NCBI GenBank assembly: GCA_947505055.1
Contig: CANNLO010000004.1
Location: 1 to 46,312, forward strand
Reading direction: 5' to 3'
DNA length: 46,312 nucleotides
DNA from: Methylococcaceae bacterium
GTDB lineage: Bacteria > Pseudomonadota > Gammaproteobacteria > Methylococcales > Methylomonadaceae
The translations under genes and the position numbers were made by a program. Positions 14,758-23,882 of this stretch are shown piece after piece. The stretch's first letter is position 1. Every line of letters starts with the position of its first letter. Under the pieces are notes generated by a model, which searched no databases, had not been told where the DNA came from, and worked only from the letters and a program-made list of their open reading frames with translations.

Positions 14758-17700
14758 ATGAGTAAAACAGTATTATTAAAGCAGCAATTATCTTCGCGAA
14801 TTCTATTTCTCGATGGCGCAATGGGGACGATGATCCAAAGCTACAAACTTGAAGAAAAAGATTATCGCGGCGAACGCTTTGCCCAGTGGGAAACGGATCT
14901 CAAAGGGAATAACGACCTATTGTCCCTAACCCAACCAGACATCATTAAAGCTATACACTGCGCTTATTTTGAAGTTGGTTCCGATATTGTAGAAACCAAT
15001 ACCTTCAATGCAACCAGTATCGCAATGGCCGATTACAAGATGGAAGCCCTGGCCTATGAAATCAATGTTGAAGCTGCGCGCTTAGCAAGGCAAGCCGCCG
15101 ATGAATACACCCAAAAGACTCCCGAAAAACCACGTTTTGTTGCTGGTGTATTAGGCCCTACCAATCGCACTGCGTCGATGTCGCCTGATGTTAATGATCC
15201 GGGCTTTAGAAATATTTTCTTCGACGATCTGGTCGTCGCCTATACCGAGGCTACCAATGGTCTGATTGATGGCGGTGCAGATATTATTTTGATTGAAACC
15301 GTGTTTGATACTCTGAATGCCAAAGCCGCCATTTTTGCGGTCGAGCAGGTTTTTGATACTATCGGCTATAAGTTACCAGTGATGATTTCCGGCACGATTA
15401 CCGATGCCTCGGGAAGAACACTGTCCGGCCAAACTGTTGCCGCTTTCTGGAATTCGTTAAAGCATATAGAGCCTATTTCTTTCGGCTTTAACTGCGCTCT
15501 GGGTGCAACCGAATTACGTCAGTATATTGCCGAATTATCCGGCATTGCCGATACCCATGTTTCAGCCCATCCCAATGCCGGCTTGCCTAACGAGTTTGGT
15601 GAATATGACGAAACCCCCGAAGCCATGGCCGAAGAATTGGCCGATTGGGCACAAAACGGCTATTTAAATATTATCGGCGGCTGTTGCGGAACCTCGCCCG
15701 CCAACATTAAAGCTATTGCTGAAGCCGTCCAAAAACACAGCCCCAGAATAGTTCCCGACATACCTAAACAGTGTCGCTTGTCAGGCTTGGAACCGATGAA
15801 CATCGGTCCTGAGTCATTATTCGTCAATGTCGGCGAACGCACCAACGTTACCGGATCAGCGGCGTTTAAACGGCTAATCATTGACGGTGATTTTGAAACG
15901 GCATTGGATGTTGCCAAACAGCAGGTTGAAAACGGCGCTCAAATCATCGACATCAACATGGATGAGGGCATGTTGGAATCCAAAGAAGCGATGGTGCGTT
16001 TTTTAATGCTGATCGCCTCCGAACCCGATATTGCCAAAGTGCCGATTATGTTGGATTCCTCCAAATGGGATATTTTGGAAGCCGGTCTTAAATGCATACA
16101 AGGCAAAGGCGTGGTCAACTCCATTTCGCTTAAAGAAGGCGAAGCAGCCTTCCTCAAACAGGCCAGACTGGTGCGCCGTTATGGTGCTGCGGTTATCGTC
16201 ATGGCTTTTGATGAAGAAGGACAGGCCGATACCCAAGCCCGAAAAATCGAAATATGTCAGCGAGCTTATAAAATATTGACCGAGCAGGTCGGCTTTCCGC
16301 CTGAAGACATTATTTTTGATCCCAATATCTTCGCCATTGCCACCGGCATTGACGAACACAATAATTACGGCCTGGATTTTATTGAAGCTACCCGCGAAAT
16401 CAAGCGTACACTGCCCTTCGCACTAATTTCCGGCGGCGTTTCCAACGTATCGTTTTCTTTTCGGGGCAATAATCCGGTGAGGGAAGCAATTCATGCTGTG
16501 TTTTTATATCATGCGATTCAGGCCGGGATGGATATGGGCATCGTCAATGCCGGTCAGCTAGCGATTTACGCAGATATACCGGATGATTTACGCAACGCCG
16601 TTGAAGAGGCAGTCTTAAACCAACATGATGGGAGCGGCACCGATAAATTGCTCGAACTTGCCGACAAATATCGAGGCGATGGCACTAGCAGCACTGGAAA
16701 AGAGCAGGATCTGGAATGGCGCAACTGGTCAGTGAACAAGCGATTGGAGCATGCCCTGGTAAAAGGTATCACCGATTATATCGATGAAGATACCGAGCAG
16801 GCCAGACTTGAAGCCGAACGCCCCTTGCACGTTATTGAAGGCGCGTTGATGGATGGCATGAACGTGGTTGGCGACTTGTTCGGTGCCGGCAAAATGTTCC
16901 TGCCACAGGTAGTCAAGTCGGCACGTGTCATGAAAAAAGCGGTGGCTTATTTAATGCCGTTTATGGACGCCGATAAAGCGGCCGGCGAACGGCAAACCAA
17001 CGGCAAAATCCTGATGGCAACGGTAAAAGGCGATGTGCATGATATCGGCAAAAATATCGTGGCTGTCGTTCTGCAATGCAACAACTATGACGTGATTGAT
17101 TTAGGCGTTATGGTACCGGCAGAAAAGATTTTACAAACTGCACGCCTTGAAAATGTCGATATTATCGGCTTAAGCGGTTTGATTACGCCCTCGCTGGACG
17201 AAATGGTACATGTCGCCAAAGAAATGCAGCGCCAAGGTTTCATCATTCCATTGATGATTGGCGGCGCGACCACTTCGCGGGCGCATACTGCAGTAAAAAT
17301 CGCTCCGCATTACGAAGGCCCGGTTATTTATGTGACCGATGCTTCGCGCGGCGTCGGCGTCGCCAGTAATTTATTAAGCATTGAGCTAAAAAAAGACTTC
17401 GTCAACAGTGTCAGCGATGAATATGAAGAAGTCAGGGAAAGACACAAAGGCCGTGAAGCAAAAACCAAGCAGCACTCACTACAAGAAGCCCGCAACAATA
17501 AATTCAATTGGGGTAGTTATGAGCCGGTTAAGCCCTCGTTTCTGGGCATAAAAGTCATCGATAATTTCCCGCTGGATACGCTGGTTTGGTATATCGACTG
17601 GTCACCGTTTTTTCAGACCTGGGAAATGGCTGGCAGCTATCCCAAAATACTTGATGACAAAATAATCGGCATCCAGGCCCGCGAGTTGTTTGAAGATGCA

Positions 17701-18438
17701 CAGGCTATGCTGAAAAAGATCATCAGCGAAGAGTGGTTAACCGCCAGGGCCGTGGTCGGCTTCTTCCCGGCCAACAGTGACGGCGATGATGTGGTGGTTT
17801 ATACCGATGATACACGCACTCAACAAAAGGAAACCTTACAACACTTGCGCCAGCAGAATATCAAAGCGCCGGGCAGACCCAATTATTGTTTATCTGATTT
17901 TATAGCTCCGGTTAACAGCGGTAAAGCCGATTATATTGGCGCTTTTGCGGTAACGACCGGCATCAATATCGAACAAAAACTGCAAGAGTTTGAAAAAGAT
18001 AACGATGATTACAGCTCAATCATGCTTAAAGCGCTGGCGGATCGATTAGCCGAAGCGTTCGCGGAATACATGCATCAAATGGTCAGAAAAGACTATTGGG
18101 GCTATGCCCAAGATGAAGTCCATCAGGCAGAGCAATTAATCAACGAAGCCTATCAAGGTATTCGGCCTGCGCCCGGTTATCCGGCCTGCCCCGATCATAC
18201 AGAGAAAAGCAAACTGTTTGAACTGCTCAACGTGACCGAAAATACCAGTATAGAACTGACCGAAAGTTACGCGATGTACCCGGCGTCAGCAGTAAGTGGC
18301 TGGTATTTTTCTCACCCCGATGCCCAGTATTTTAACGTCGGCAAAATCGATAAAGATCAATTGCAAGATTATGCCCGTCGCAAAGGTATTGCCGAAGTAG
18401 TCGCTGAGCGTTGGTTGGCAGCACATTTGCATCATTAA
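14758..18438 (+). CDS. metH: Cobalamin-dependent methionine synthase
   Basis: A 1226-residue enzyme, nearly the length of E. coli MetH (1227). It transfers the methyl group from 5-methyltetrahydrofolate to homocysteine through cobalamin. Domains in order: homocysteine-binding (about 1-345) with zinc ligands Cys246 (GFNCALG) and Cys309/Cys310 (GGCCGT); pterin-binding (about 355-620, [13 protein letters not shown]); cap and B12-binding (about 660-900) with the lower axial ligand His761 in GDVHDIGKN and [13 protein letters not shown]; and the C-terminal AdoMet reactivation domain (about 900-1226) with [15 protein letters not shown]. All four modules are intact. I see no cobalamin or SAM riboswitch in the short upstream gap. 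Confidence 0.97.
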   Translation: MSKTVLLKQQLSSRILFLDGAMGTMIQSYKLEEKDYRGERFAQWETDLKGNNDLLSLTQPDIIKAIHCAYFEVGSDIVETNTFNATSIAMADYKMEALAYEINVEAARLARQAADEYTQKTPEKPRFVAGVLGPTNRTASMSPDVNDPGFRNIFFDDLVVAYTEATNGLIDGGADIILIETVFDTLNAKAAIFAVEQVFDTIGYKLPVMISGTITDASGRTLSGQTVAAFWNSLKHIEPISFGFNCALGATELRQYIAELSGIADTHVSAHPNAGLPNEFGEYDETPEAMAEELADWAQNGYLNIIGGCCGTSPANIKAIAEAVQKHSPRIVPDIPKQCRLSGLEPMNIGPESLFVNVGERTNVTGSAAFKRLIIDGDFETALDVAKQQVENGAQIIDINMDEGMLESKEAMVRFLMLIASEPDIAKVPIMLDSSKWDILEAGLKCIQGKGVVNSISLKEGEAAFLKQARLVRRYGAAVIVMAFDEEGQADTQARKIEICQRAYKILTEQVGFPPEDIIFDPNIFAIATGIDEHNNYGLDFIEATREIKRTLPFALISGGVSNVSFSFRGNNPVREAIHAVFLYHAIQAGMDMGIVNAGQLAIYADIPDDLRNAVEEAVLNQHDGSGTDKLLELADKYRGDGTSSTGKEQDLEWRNWSVNKRLEHALVKGITDYIDEDTEQARLEAERPLHVIEGALMDGMNVVGDLFGAGKMFLPQVVKSARVMKKAVAYLMPFMDADKAAGERQTNGKILMATVKGDVHDIGKNIVAVVLQCNNYDVIDLGVMVPAEKILQTARLENVDIIGLSGLITPSLDEMVHVAKEMQRQGFIIPLMIGGATTSRAHTAVKIAPHYEGPVIYVTDASRGVGVASNLLSIELKKDFVNSVSDEYEEVRERHKGREAKTKQHSLQEARNNKFNWGSYEPVKPSFLGIKVIDNFPLDTLVWYIDWSPFFQTWEMAGSYPKILDDKIIGIQARELFEDAQAMLKKIISEEWLTARAVVGFFPANSDGDDVVVYTDDTRTQQKETLQHLRQQNIKAPGRPNYCLSDFIAPVNSGKADYIGAFAVTTGINIEQKLQEFEKDNDDYSSIMLKALADRLAEAFAEYMHQMVRKDYWGYAQDEVHQAEQLINEAYQGIRPAPGYPACPDHTEKSKLFELLNVTENTSIELTESYAMYPASAVSGWYFSHPDAQYFNVGKIDKDQLQDYARRKGIAEVVAERWLAAHLHH

Positions 18439-18467
18439 GTTGAAAAAACCTTGAAGCGTAATTAGAC

Positions 18468-18974
18468 ATGTCTCCTCAAGAAAAAACCGTCCGCATTTTA
18501 GAGCGCTTTATGTATAACTGTCGCTGGATACTTGCGCCGATTTACTTTGGCCTAAGTCTGGTGCTTCTGGCGCTTTCGCTTAAATTCCTTCAGGAGCTTT
18601 ATCACTTTCTGCCGCATATTCTTGAAATTAATGAAACAGAATTAATTTTAAAGTTTCTGACCCTCATTGATCTTAGCTTGGTTGGCAGTTTAATTCTGGT
18701 CGTTATGTTTAGCGGCTATGAAAACTTTGTTTCGCAAATGGACATAGCCGAGTCGACCGAAAAACTGGAATGGCTGGGAAAGCACGATTATGGCTCTCTG
18801 AAAATGAAGGTGGCATCTTCAATTGTTGCGATTTCCTCCATACACCTGTTAAAAGTCTTCATGAATATCGAGGCTACCGATAACGACAAACTCATGTGGT
18901 ATGTCTTTATTCATTTGACCATGGTCTTGTCTGCGTTATTGATGGGTTATCTGGACAAGATTACCAAACATTGA
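18468..18974 (+). CDS. UPF0114 (YqhA-like) membrane protein
   Basis: A 168-residue polytopic inner-membrane protein of the UPF0114 family: [23 protein letters not shown] at the N-terminus, a second helix around [18 protein letters not shown], and [19 protein letters not shown] in the third region; four helices in total. The biochemical role of the family is not established. Its TGA overlaps the ATG of the glutaredoxin-like gene by one base, so the two are translationally coupled. It starts 29 nt after metH and could be read from the same transcript. Confidence 0.87.
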   Translation: MSPQEKTVRILERFMYNCRWILAPIYFGLSLVLLALSLKFLQELYHFLPHILEINETELILKFLTLIDLSLVGSLILVVMFSGYENFVSQMDIAESTEKLEWLGKHDYGSLKMKVASSIVAISSIHLLKVFMNIEATDNDKLMWYVFIHLTMVLSALLMGYLDKITKH

Positions 18975-19228
18975 TGACGCACTTAATATTGTTTGGCACC
19001 TCAGGCTGTCATCTTTGCGAACAGGCAGAAGCCATTATTAACGCCTGCGTTTTAGACAACGTCGAATATGTAGACATCGCCGAACAAGATCAATGGCAAG
19101 AACGCTACGAAATCCGCATTCCTGTTTTATATCATCCAGAGAGCCTAAAAGAACTCGGCTGGCCCTTTGAGCAGGCAGATGTTGAGGTTTTTATCAACCA
19201 GATTGGAATCGAAAGTATTGAAGTCTAA
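18974..19228 (+). CDS. Glutaredoxin-like protein (DUF836)
   Basis: An 84-residue thioredoxin-fold protein. It starts [19 protein letters not shown], with a CxxC redox pair at Cys12/Cys15, and has the cis-Pro region in EIRIPVLYHPES. This matches the small DUF836/GrxA-like proteins. The start is the ATG that overlaps the upstream stop (TGATG); the frame runs further upstream inside the previous gene but without conservation. Substrate unknown. It ends 31 nt before the convergent M23 peptidase gene, with no clear terminator between. Confidence 0.84.
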   Translation: MTHLILFGTSGCHLCEQAEAIINACVLDNVEYVDIAEQDQWQERYEIRIPVLYHPESLKELGWPFEQADVEVFINQIGIESIEV

Positions 19229-19259
19229 GTTGAGCCATAGGGGGAAAGCATCAAATTAA

Positions 19260-20216
19260 CTATCTCTGCCTTGGAACAAACCCTTTAAGCCAGGCCTTAA
19301 CTTGTGGCTCCTCCGCCTTACCGCTGAAGTTGTAAAATGTAAAGGGCACAGAAACCAGCTCCATGCCTTTATTAATCTGAACGGCAAAATGCAAATGTGG
19401 ACCGGTAGAAAAACCCGTATTACCTGAATAGCCGATCAATTGCCCTGCCGCCACCGTCAAGCCAGGATACACTTGGGCTTTTTCAAGTTCCAGGTGAGCA
19501 TAAATCGTCATCGCACCATCGTCATGCAAAATCCTGATGTTGTTGGCTTCGGAACTATATGCCTTGTTGATACCGCCTTTAAAATAATCATCATCGACTT
19601 CCACCACCATACCCGCTCTTGCTGCATAAACCGGCGTACCAATTGGCATCGCGATATCAACTGCGTATTCATTTTGCGCATCGAAGTGACTATAACTACC
19701 GCCAAAAGCTTGGGAAATTTGAAAAGATGAATCAGGTGCTATCGGGGGGAAATAGCTGTTCGTAGCAAGGTAATGGGGTAGAGGACGGCCAATAATGTAA
19801 CGGTATTTCAAGGAAAGCTGCCATGCTTCAAACTCATTAATGCCATTTACTTTAAAAAGCGTGTCCGATTCTCCCGGTTGAATGACAAAGCGCCTCGGCA
19901 AGTCTGGCGTGGCCGTAACATTGTCACGTTGAGAAAAATCAATTTCAACTTCAACAGGGCCGGAATAATCATTACGAATATAAAACTGCGGATGGCGTTC
20001 TTCGCCCTTTTGTAAAAGCCAAACTAATTGCTTGGAAGTGACTTTAAGCTGTCTAATCTCGATATTCTGTTTAGCTTCCTTTAACTGATTTAGGGTCGGC
20101 TTGTCTGTAAAATGCCAGATGCCTTTTTTATCCTGAAACTTATAGAGTTTTTGCCCAGCAGCATTTAACGAACAAAAAATTAACACTATAAAAATTGCTA
20201 AAGCACTTTTTCTCAT
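19260..20216 (-). CDS. M23 metallopeptidase with N-terminal DUF4124 domain
   Basis: A 318-residue exported protein. A signal peptide (about 1-21) precedes a short DUF4124-like segment (QKLYKFQDKKGIWHFTDKP). The middle part is beta-rich, and the C-terminal LytM/M23 domain contains the zinc ligands His177 and Asp187 (SHFDAQNEYAVDIAM) and the HxH pair His274/His276 (TGPHLHFAVQ), plus His241 in YAHLE. All catalytic positions are present, so it is probably an active peptidoglycan endopeptidase rather than an inactive NlpD/EnvC-type activator. It follows a 56-residue membrane protein gene by 26 nt and is probably co-transcribed with it. Confidence 0.9.
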   Translation of the reverse strand: MRKSALAIFIVLIFCSLNAAGQKLYKFQDKKGIWHFTDKPTLNQLKEAKQNIEIRQLKVTSKQLVWLLQKGEERHPQFYIRNDYSGPVEVEIDFSQRDNVTATPDLPRRFVIQPGESDTLFKVNGINEFEAWQLSLKYRYIIGRPLPHYLATNSYFPPIAPDSSFQISQAFGGSYSHFDAQNEYAVDIAMPIGTPVYAARAGMVVEVDDDYFKGGINKAYSSEANNIRILHDDGAMTIYAHLELEKAQVYPGLTVAAGQLIGYSGNTGFSTGPHLHFAVQINKGMELVSVPFTFYNFSGKAEEPQVKAWLKGFVPRQR

Positions 20217-20242
20217 GATGATTCGCTGAATAATACTGACCT

Positions 20243-20413
20243 TCAGACTTCAGGTCGAGCAGGAAAATTAGATTCGACAATCAAAACAGGGATAAATAGA
20301 GCAATCAGGACCGCAATCGCAATAAAAGCCGGACTGATAATACCTGCCAACCAATAGGCGACTAAACTTCCCCAAATCATACGCATTGGCTTGGGCATGG
20401 TAATAATTTTCAT
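20243..20413 (-). CDS. Small membrane protein upstream of the M23 peptidase (56 residues)
   Basis: A short frame with GGGGAT about 6 nt ahead of the ATG. The product begins MKIITMPKPMRMIWGS and has one long or two short hydrophobic helices (about residues 16-46, VAYWLAGIISPAFIAIAVL then LFIPVLIVE) with a Pro between. It ends 26 nt before the M23 peptidase start and points the same way, which suggests a two-gene unit. No family recognised. An inner-membrane partner or anchor for the peptidase is possible but unproven. Confidence 0.6.
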   Translation of the reverse strand: MKIITMPKPMRMIWGSLVAYWLAGIISPAFIAIAVLIALFIPVLIVESNFPARPEV

Positions 20414-20540
20414 AATATCCCCATTTTTAAAGATCCAGGTGCATCGTTTGTAAAGACTGCACAGTTGTTTTTGGTATTATGGCAGTTATTTTTAATAAAC
20501 GTCCACTTACAAAATACGTCATTCAGTCGGTCAATAAAAT

Positions 20541-22094
20541 ATGAATTATTCAAACAGTAAGTATTGGGATTTTTGCGCTCCAATTGCAGGGCTTTTACTT
20601 ACCCTTTCTTTTGCCCCCTTTGATTATTTCTGTCTGGCGCTTGTTGCGCTGGTGTTTCTATATAGCAGTTGGCAAAACATTTCAGCTAAACGAGCCGCTT
20701 TGCGCGGTTATCTATTTGGCTTGGGCACATTTGGTTCCGGGGTGTCCTGGGTTTATATCAGTATGCACGACTTTGGGGGGGCCAGTGTTATTAGTTCTAG
20801 CTTGCTTACTGTTTTATTTACTTCCTTTTGGGCCGTTTTTCCTGCTCTTGCTGGTTATTTCTCGGTAAAAATAATTGCGCTCAACAAAGAGCGAGGCCAG
20901 GCTTTGTTGATACCGGTTATTTGGATATTAATTGAATATTTTCGTGGTTATTGGTTACTTAACGGCTTTCCATGGTTGCAAATTGCCTATTCTCAATTGG
21001 ATACCTCCTTGGCTGGCTACATTCCAATTATTGGCGTTTACGGAACGGGATTTGTTGTGACGCTAACCGCATCAATTATTGCAGATATTATTCTCAAGGT
21101 AGCAAATTCCAGGTGCAACTGGATTCACCTTGGACAACTTAAACTACCTAAACGACATCTATTCATACTGTTAATGTTATGGACAGTAGGCAGCTTGTTG
21201 CGCCAGCAGACCTGGACCTACGAAATAGGACAGCCGCTTAGCGTTTCGATGGTTCAAGGCAATATTTCTCAGGATCAAAAATGGAAACCTGAAAACAAAG
21301 TCACTACCTTGTTGAAATATAAAAAAATGACCGAAGAACATTGGGATTCCAAGGTCATTATTTGGCCGGAAACTGCAATTCCGGCTTTTCTGGATCAGGT
21401 TAAAGAAAGTTTTTTAACACCCCTGGAAAATGAAGCCCGTTTGCATAACACTGATCTAATCATCAGCGTTCCGGTACAGGAAACGACCCCGGTTAAAAAC
21501 TATAATGCAGTCATCACGCTAGGCAAAGATCAAGGCATCTATCGCAAGTCACATTTATTACCTTTTGGTGAATATCAGCCGCTACAACCTTTTTCAGGCT
21601 TTGTATTGGATTTGATCAATATAAGATTGGGCGACTTCACTCCTGGGGCAGCCAATCAACCTTTGTTAAAAGCCGGTGGCTATCCATTTATAACCATGAT
21701 TTGTTATGAGGACGCTTTTGGGTCGTTAAGTAGACAAGGATTGCCCGAGGCGGCCTATCTAGTCAATGTAACCAACGACGGCTGGTTTGGCAATACCATA
21801 GAACCTCATCAGCATCTACAAATGGCCAGAATGCGAGCGATGGAAACCGGCCGGTATTTATTGAGATCCACAAATACCGGCATGACTGCGATTGTTTCTC
21901 CAAAAGGTGAAATTCTTAAGCTTGCACCTTCGTTTCAGGAGACAGTTCTAACAGGAACGATAACCCCGATGGGCGGCATGACACCTTATGGCAAACTGGG
22001 TGACAAACCAGTTATTTGGGGAATGATTGTTGTATTATTCGGCTTATTGCTGAGTAGCTGTAATTTTCAATTCGGCTCATCAAGAAGAATTTAG
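20541..22094 (+). CDS. lnt: Apolipoprotein N-acyltransferase
   Basis: A 517-residue inner-membrane enzyme that adds the third acyl chain to the N-terminal cysteine of lipoproteins. The N-terminal half has about six to eight helices (FCAPIAGLLLTLSFAPFDYF onward); the periplasmic nitrilase domain (about 233-490) shows the Glu-Lys-Cys triad: Glu277 in WPETAIP, Lys336 in YRKSHLLPFGEY and Cys388 in MICYEDAFG. A last helix lies at the C-terminus (PVIWGMIVVLFGLLL). corC/ybeX, which often precedes lnt, is not here. The gene is full length and appears functional. Confidence 0.95.
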   Translation: MNYSNSKYWDFCAPIAGLLLTLSFAPFDYFCLALVALVFLYSSWQNISAKRAALRGYLFGLGTFGSGVSWVYISMHDFGGASVISSSLLTVLFTSFWAVFPALAGYFSVKIIALNKERGQALLIPVIWILIEYFRGYWLLNGFPWLQIAYSQLDTSLAGYIPIIGVYGTGFVVTLTASIIADIILKVANSRCNWIHLGQLKLPKRHLFILLMLWTVGSLLRQQTWTYEIGQPLSVSMVQGNISQDQKWKPENKVTTLLKYKKMTEEHWDSKVIIWPETAIPAFLDQVKESFLTPLENEARLHNTDLIISVPVQETTPVKNYNAVITLGKDQGIYRKSHLLPFGEYQPLQPFSGFVLDLINIRLGDFTPGAANQPLLKAGGYPFITMICYEDAFGSLSRQGLPEAAYLVNVTNDGWFGNTIEPHQHLQMARMRAMETGRYLLRSTNTGMTAIVSPKGEILKLAPSFQETVLTGTITPMGGMTPYGKLGDKPVIWGMIVVLFGLLLSSCNFQFGSSRRI

Positions 22095-22116
22095 ATAAAT
22101 GGTGTGAAAAAAATCT

Positions 22117-23721
22117 CTAAACGCTATCTACACTATTATTGGTATGCGGCTTCGCAGCTTTACTCCTTTTTTTTGCTACATACATTCTTTCATCCGCTTT
22201 TCCGAGTATTTCATTCATATCAGCACCATCGTCTGGGTAAACCGCAATTCCTAAACTAAGACCAATATTCAGTTCAATATCCTTAATAAGTAAAGGGCGC
22301 TCCAACTTGGCGTGAATTTTACGCGCGACCTTTTCTGCATTCTCATAAGACATAGCTTCCAGTAAAATGACGAACTCATCCCCGCTGATTCTGCTCAAGG
22401 TATCTTCATTTCTGATGCATTCTTTTAGTAGATCACCCAATGTTTTGAGGAGTTGATCGCCTATTTCGTGACCATAGCTATCATTCACTTTTTTAAATTC
22501 ATTCAAATCAAGAAACATCGTCGAAAAGGGCTGTTCACTCCGTAGCGTTCGACTGCATGCCTGACTAAATCGGTCCTCAAGTAAAGTCCTATTAGGAAGA
22601 CCCGTCAAGGAATCATGCGTTGCAATATGGCGCAAATGATTCACCGATATTTTTCTTTGCTCTTCGCGGAAAAAATGATTATTTATAAAAAGCAGAAGAA
22701 GAGCGAGAAGTAAAAGCGACGTACATCCGGTTGCTATCACCAACGGAAAATCAAGATCAGTCCAGCCTAGTTGTTTGTCTATACGAAGGGCAAAAGGCTG
22801 ACCTTGACTATCCAATCTCCTTTCGTTGGTTAGTAAAGGAAATAGACTCACTTCTAAACTATTCGGAACAGATGACTTAATATGCAACAACATACCTTGC
22901 TGCTCATTGCTTGTGTGGCTTGTATGATAAAGACGAAGTTCAATATTTTCGACCAGAAAAGCAATATTATTATAGATTGCTTCAGCATTGACTGCTAAGA
23001 GAACAAAAGCTTGTTTTCGTTTGGAATGATCGCCTTTCGGGGCATCTGGAACGGGGTGAAACAGAACATACCCCAACGACCCATCGACAAATCTGAATGG
23101 AATGGTTGCCACGGAGGCTTGTATTTCCTTCGACTTATTGAGTGCGTCGCTGAGAAAGTGTGCCGAATCCATATCGACACCTATTAATTGTTTAGAGGTT
23201 GGCGACATCGGCTCAATAAATATGATCGGGTAGTATACTGGTTTTTTTTCAACAGCTTGGTCTCTGCTACCATCAGTCATGTCGCTAAATTTTTTTACTT
23301 TGAACCGAGGAAACCAAGATCGTTTCTGTCTTGCGATAAACTCAGCCAAATCATGACGTTCAACAATAAGCGCAATTTCAAGTGTTTGAACATGAGGATA
23401 GCGAGCGAGGATTTGTCGTGCGTAACGGGATGCGCTTGCTCTATCTGCATACTCAATAGCACTCAGATAGGCAGTAAATCCCTCTAAAATCGATTCGTTA
23501 TCCCTCGCGACCAATTCCAGACGCTCGTGTAATAGCATAACTCTCTGATTAAATGCAACTTCCGCTTCATGCACCACAAGTTTGAATATCAGAGTCATCA
23601 TCACTAATGTCACAGTAACCCAACTAAGAAAAACAAGGCCATAAATCAAGCATTTTTTTGTCTTGTACATGATCAGAAAATTGCCTTCCCGTTTGTCGTG
23701 CTTACCTGAGTCATCCGCCAT
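22117..23721 (-). CDS. Membrane-bound diguanylate cyclase
   Basis: A 534-residue sensor enzyme that should make cyclic di-GMP. A first helix (about 20-45) and a second (about 333-353, PLVIATGCTSLLLLALLLLF) enclose a periplasmic region of about 285 residues of CHASE-like length, which I cannot assign firmly. The GGDEF domain starts at HIATHDSLTGLPNRTLLEDR; the active-site motif is SGDEF (446-450), a variant that remains active in many enzymes. An RxxD inhibitory site, RNED, lies five residues before it, so product inhibition is expected. No EAL domain. The start has no good ribosome site; a later Met before the first helix is possible. Confidence 0.9.
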   Translation of the reverse strand: MADDSGKHDKREGNFLIMYKTKKCLIYGLVFLSWVTVTLVMMTLIFKLVVHEAEVAFNQRVMLLHERLELVARDNESILEGFTAYLSAIEYADRASASRYARQILARYPHVQTLEIALIVERHDLAEFIARQKRSWFPRFKVKKFSDMTDGSRDQAVEKKPVYYPIIFIEPMSPTSKQLIGVDMDSAHFLSDALNKSKEIQASVATIPFRFVDGSLGYVLFHPVPDAPKGDHSKRKQAFVLLAVNAEAIYNNIAFLVENIELRLYHTSHTSNEQQGMLLHIKSSVPNSLEVSLFPLLTNERRLDSQGQPFALRIDKQLGWTDLDFPLVIATGCTSLLLLALLLLFINNHFFREEQRKISVNHLRHIATHDSLTGLPNRTLLEDRFSQACSRTLRSEQPFSTMFLDLNEFKKVNDSYGHEIGDQLLKTLGDLLKECIRNEDTLSRISGDEFVILLEAMSYENAEKVARKIHAKLERPLLIKDIELNIGLSLGIAVYPDDGADMNEILGKADERMYVAKKRSKAAKPHTNNSVDSV

Positions 23722-23882
23722 TGCACTTTTCGATTTAATATATTTATGTAAACAGCATATCTAATTAGTTGTTTTTATTGTTATAAAAATAGAGTTTAAA
23801 AATATAACATTTGGCACAAACCAGACTTCAGTTTAGTTGAAAAACCGAATAAATCCATCCAGTCCATGCGCCACTGTTTTAG

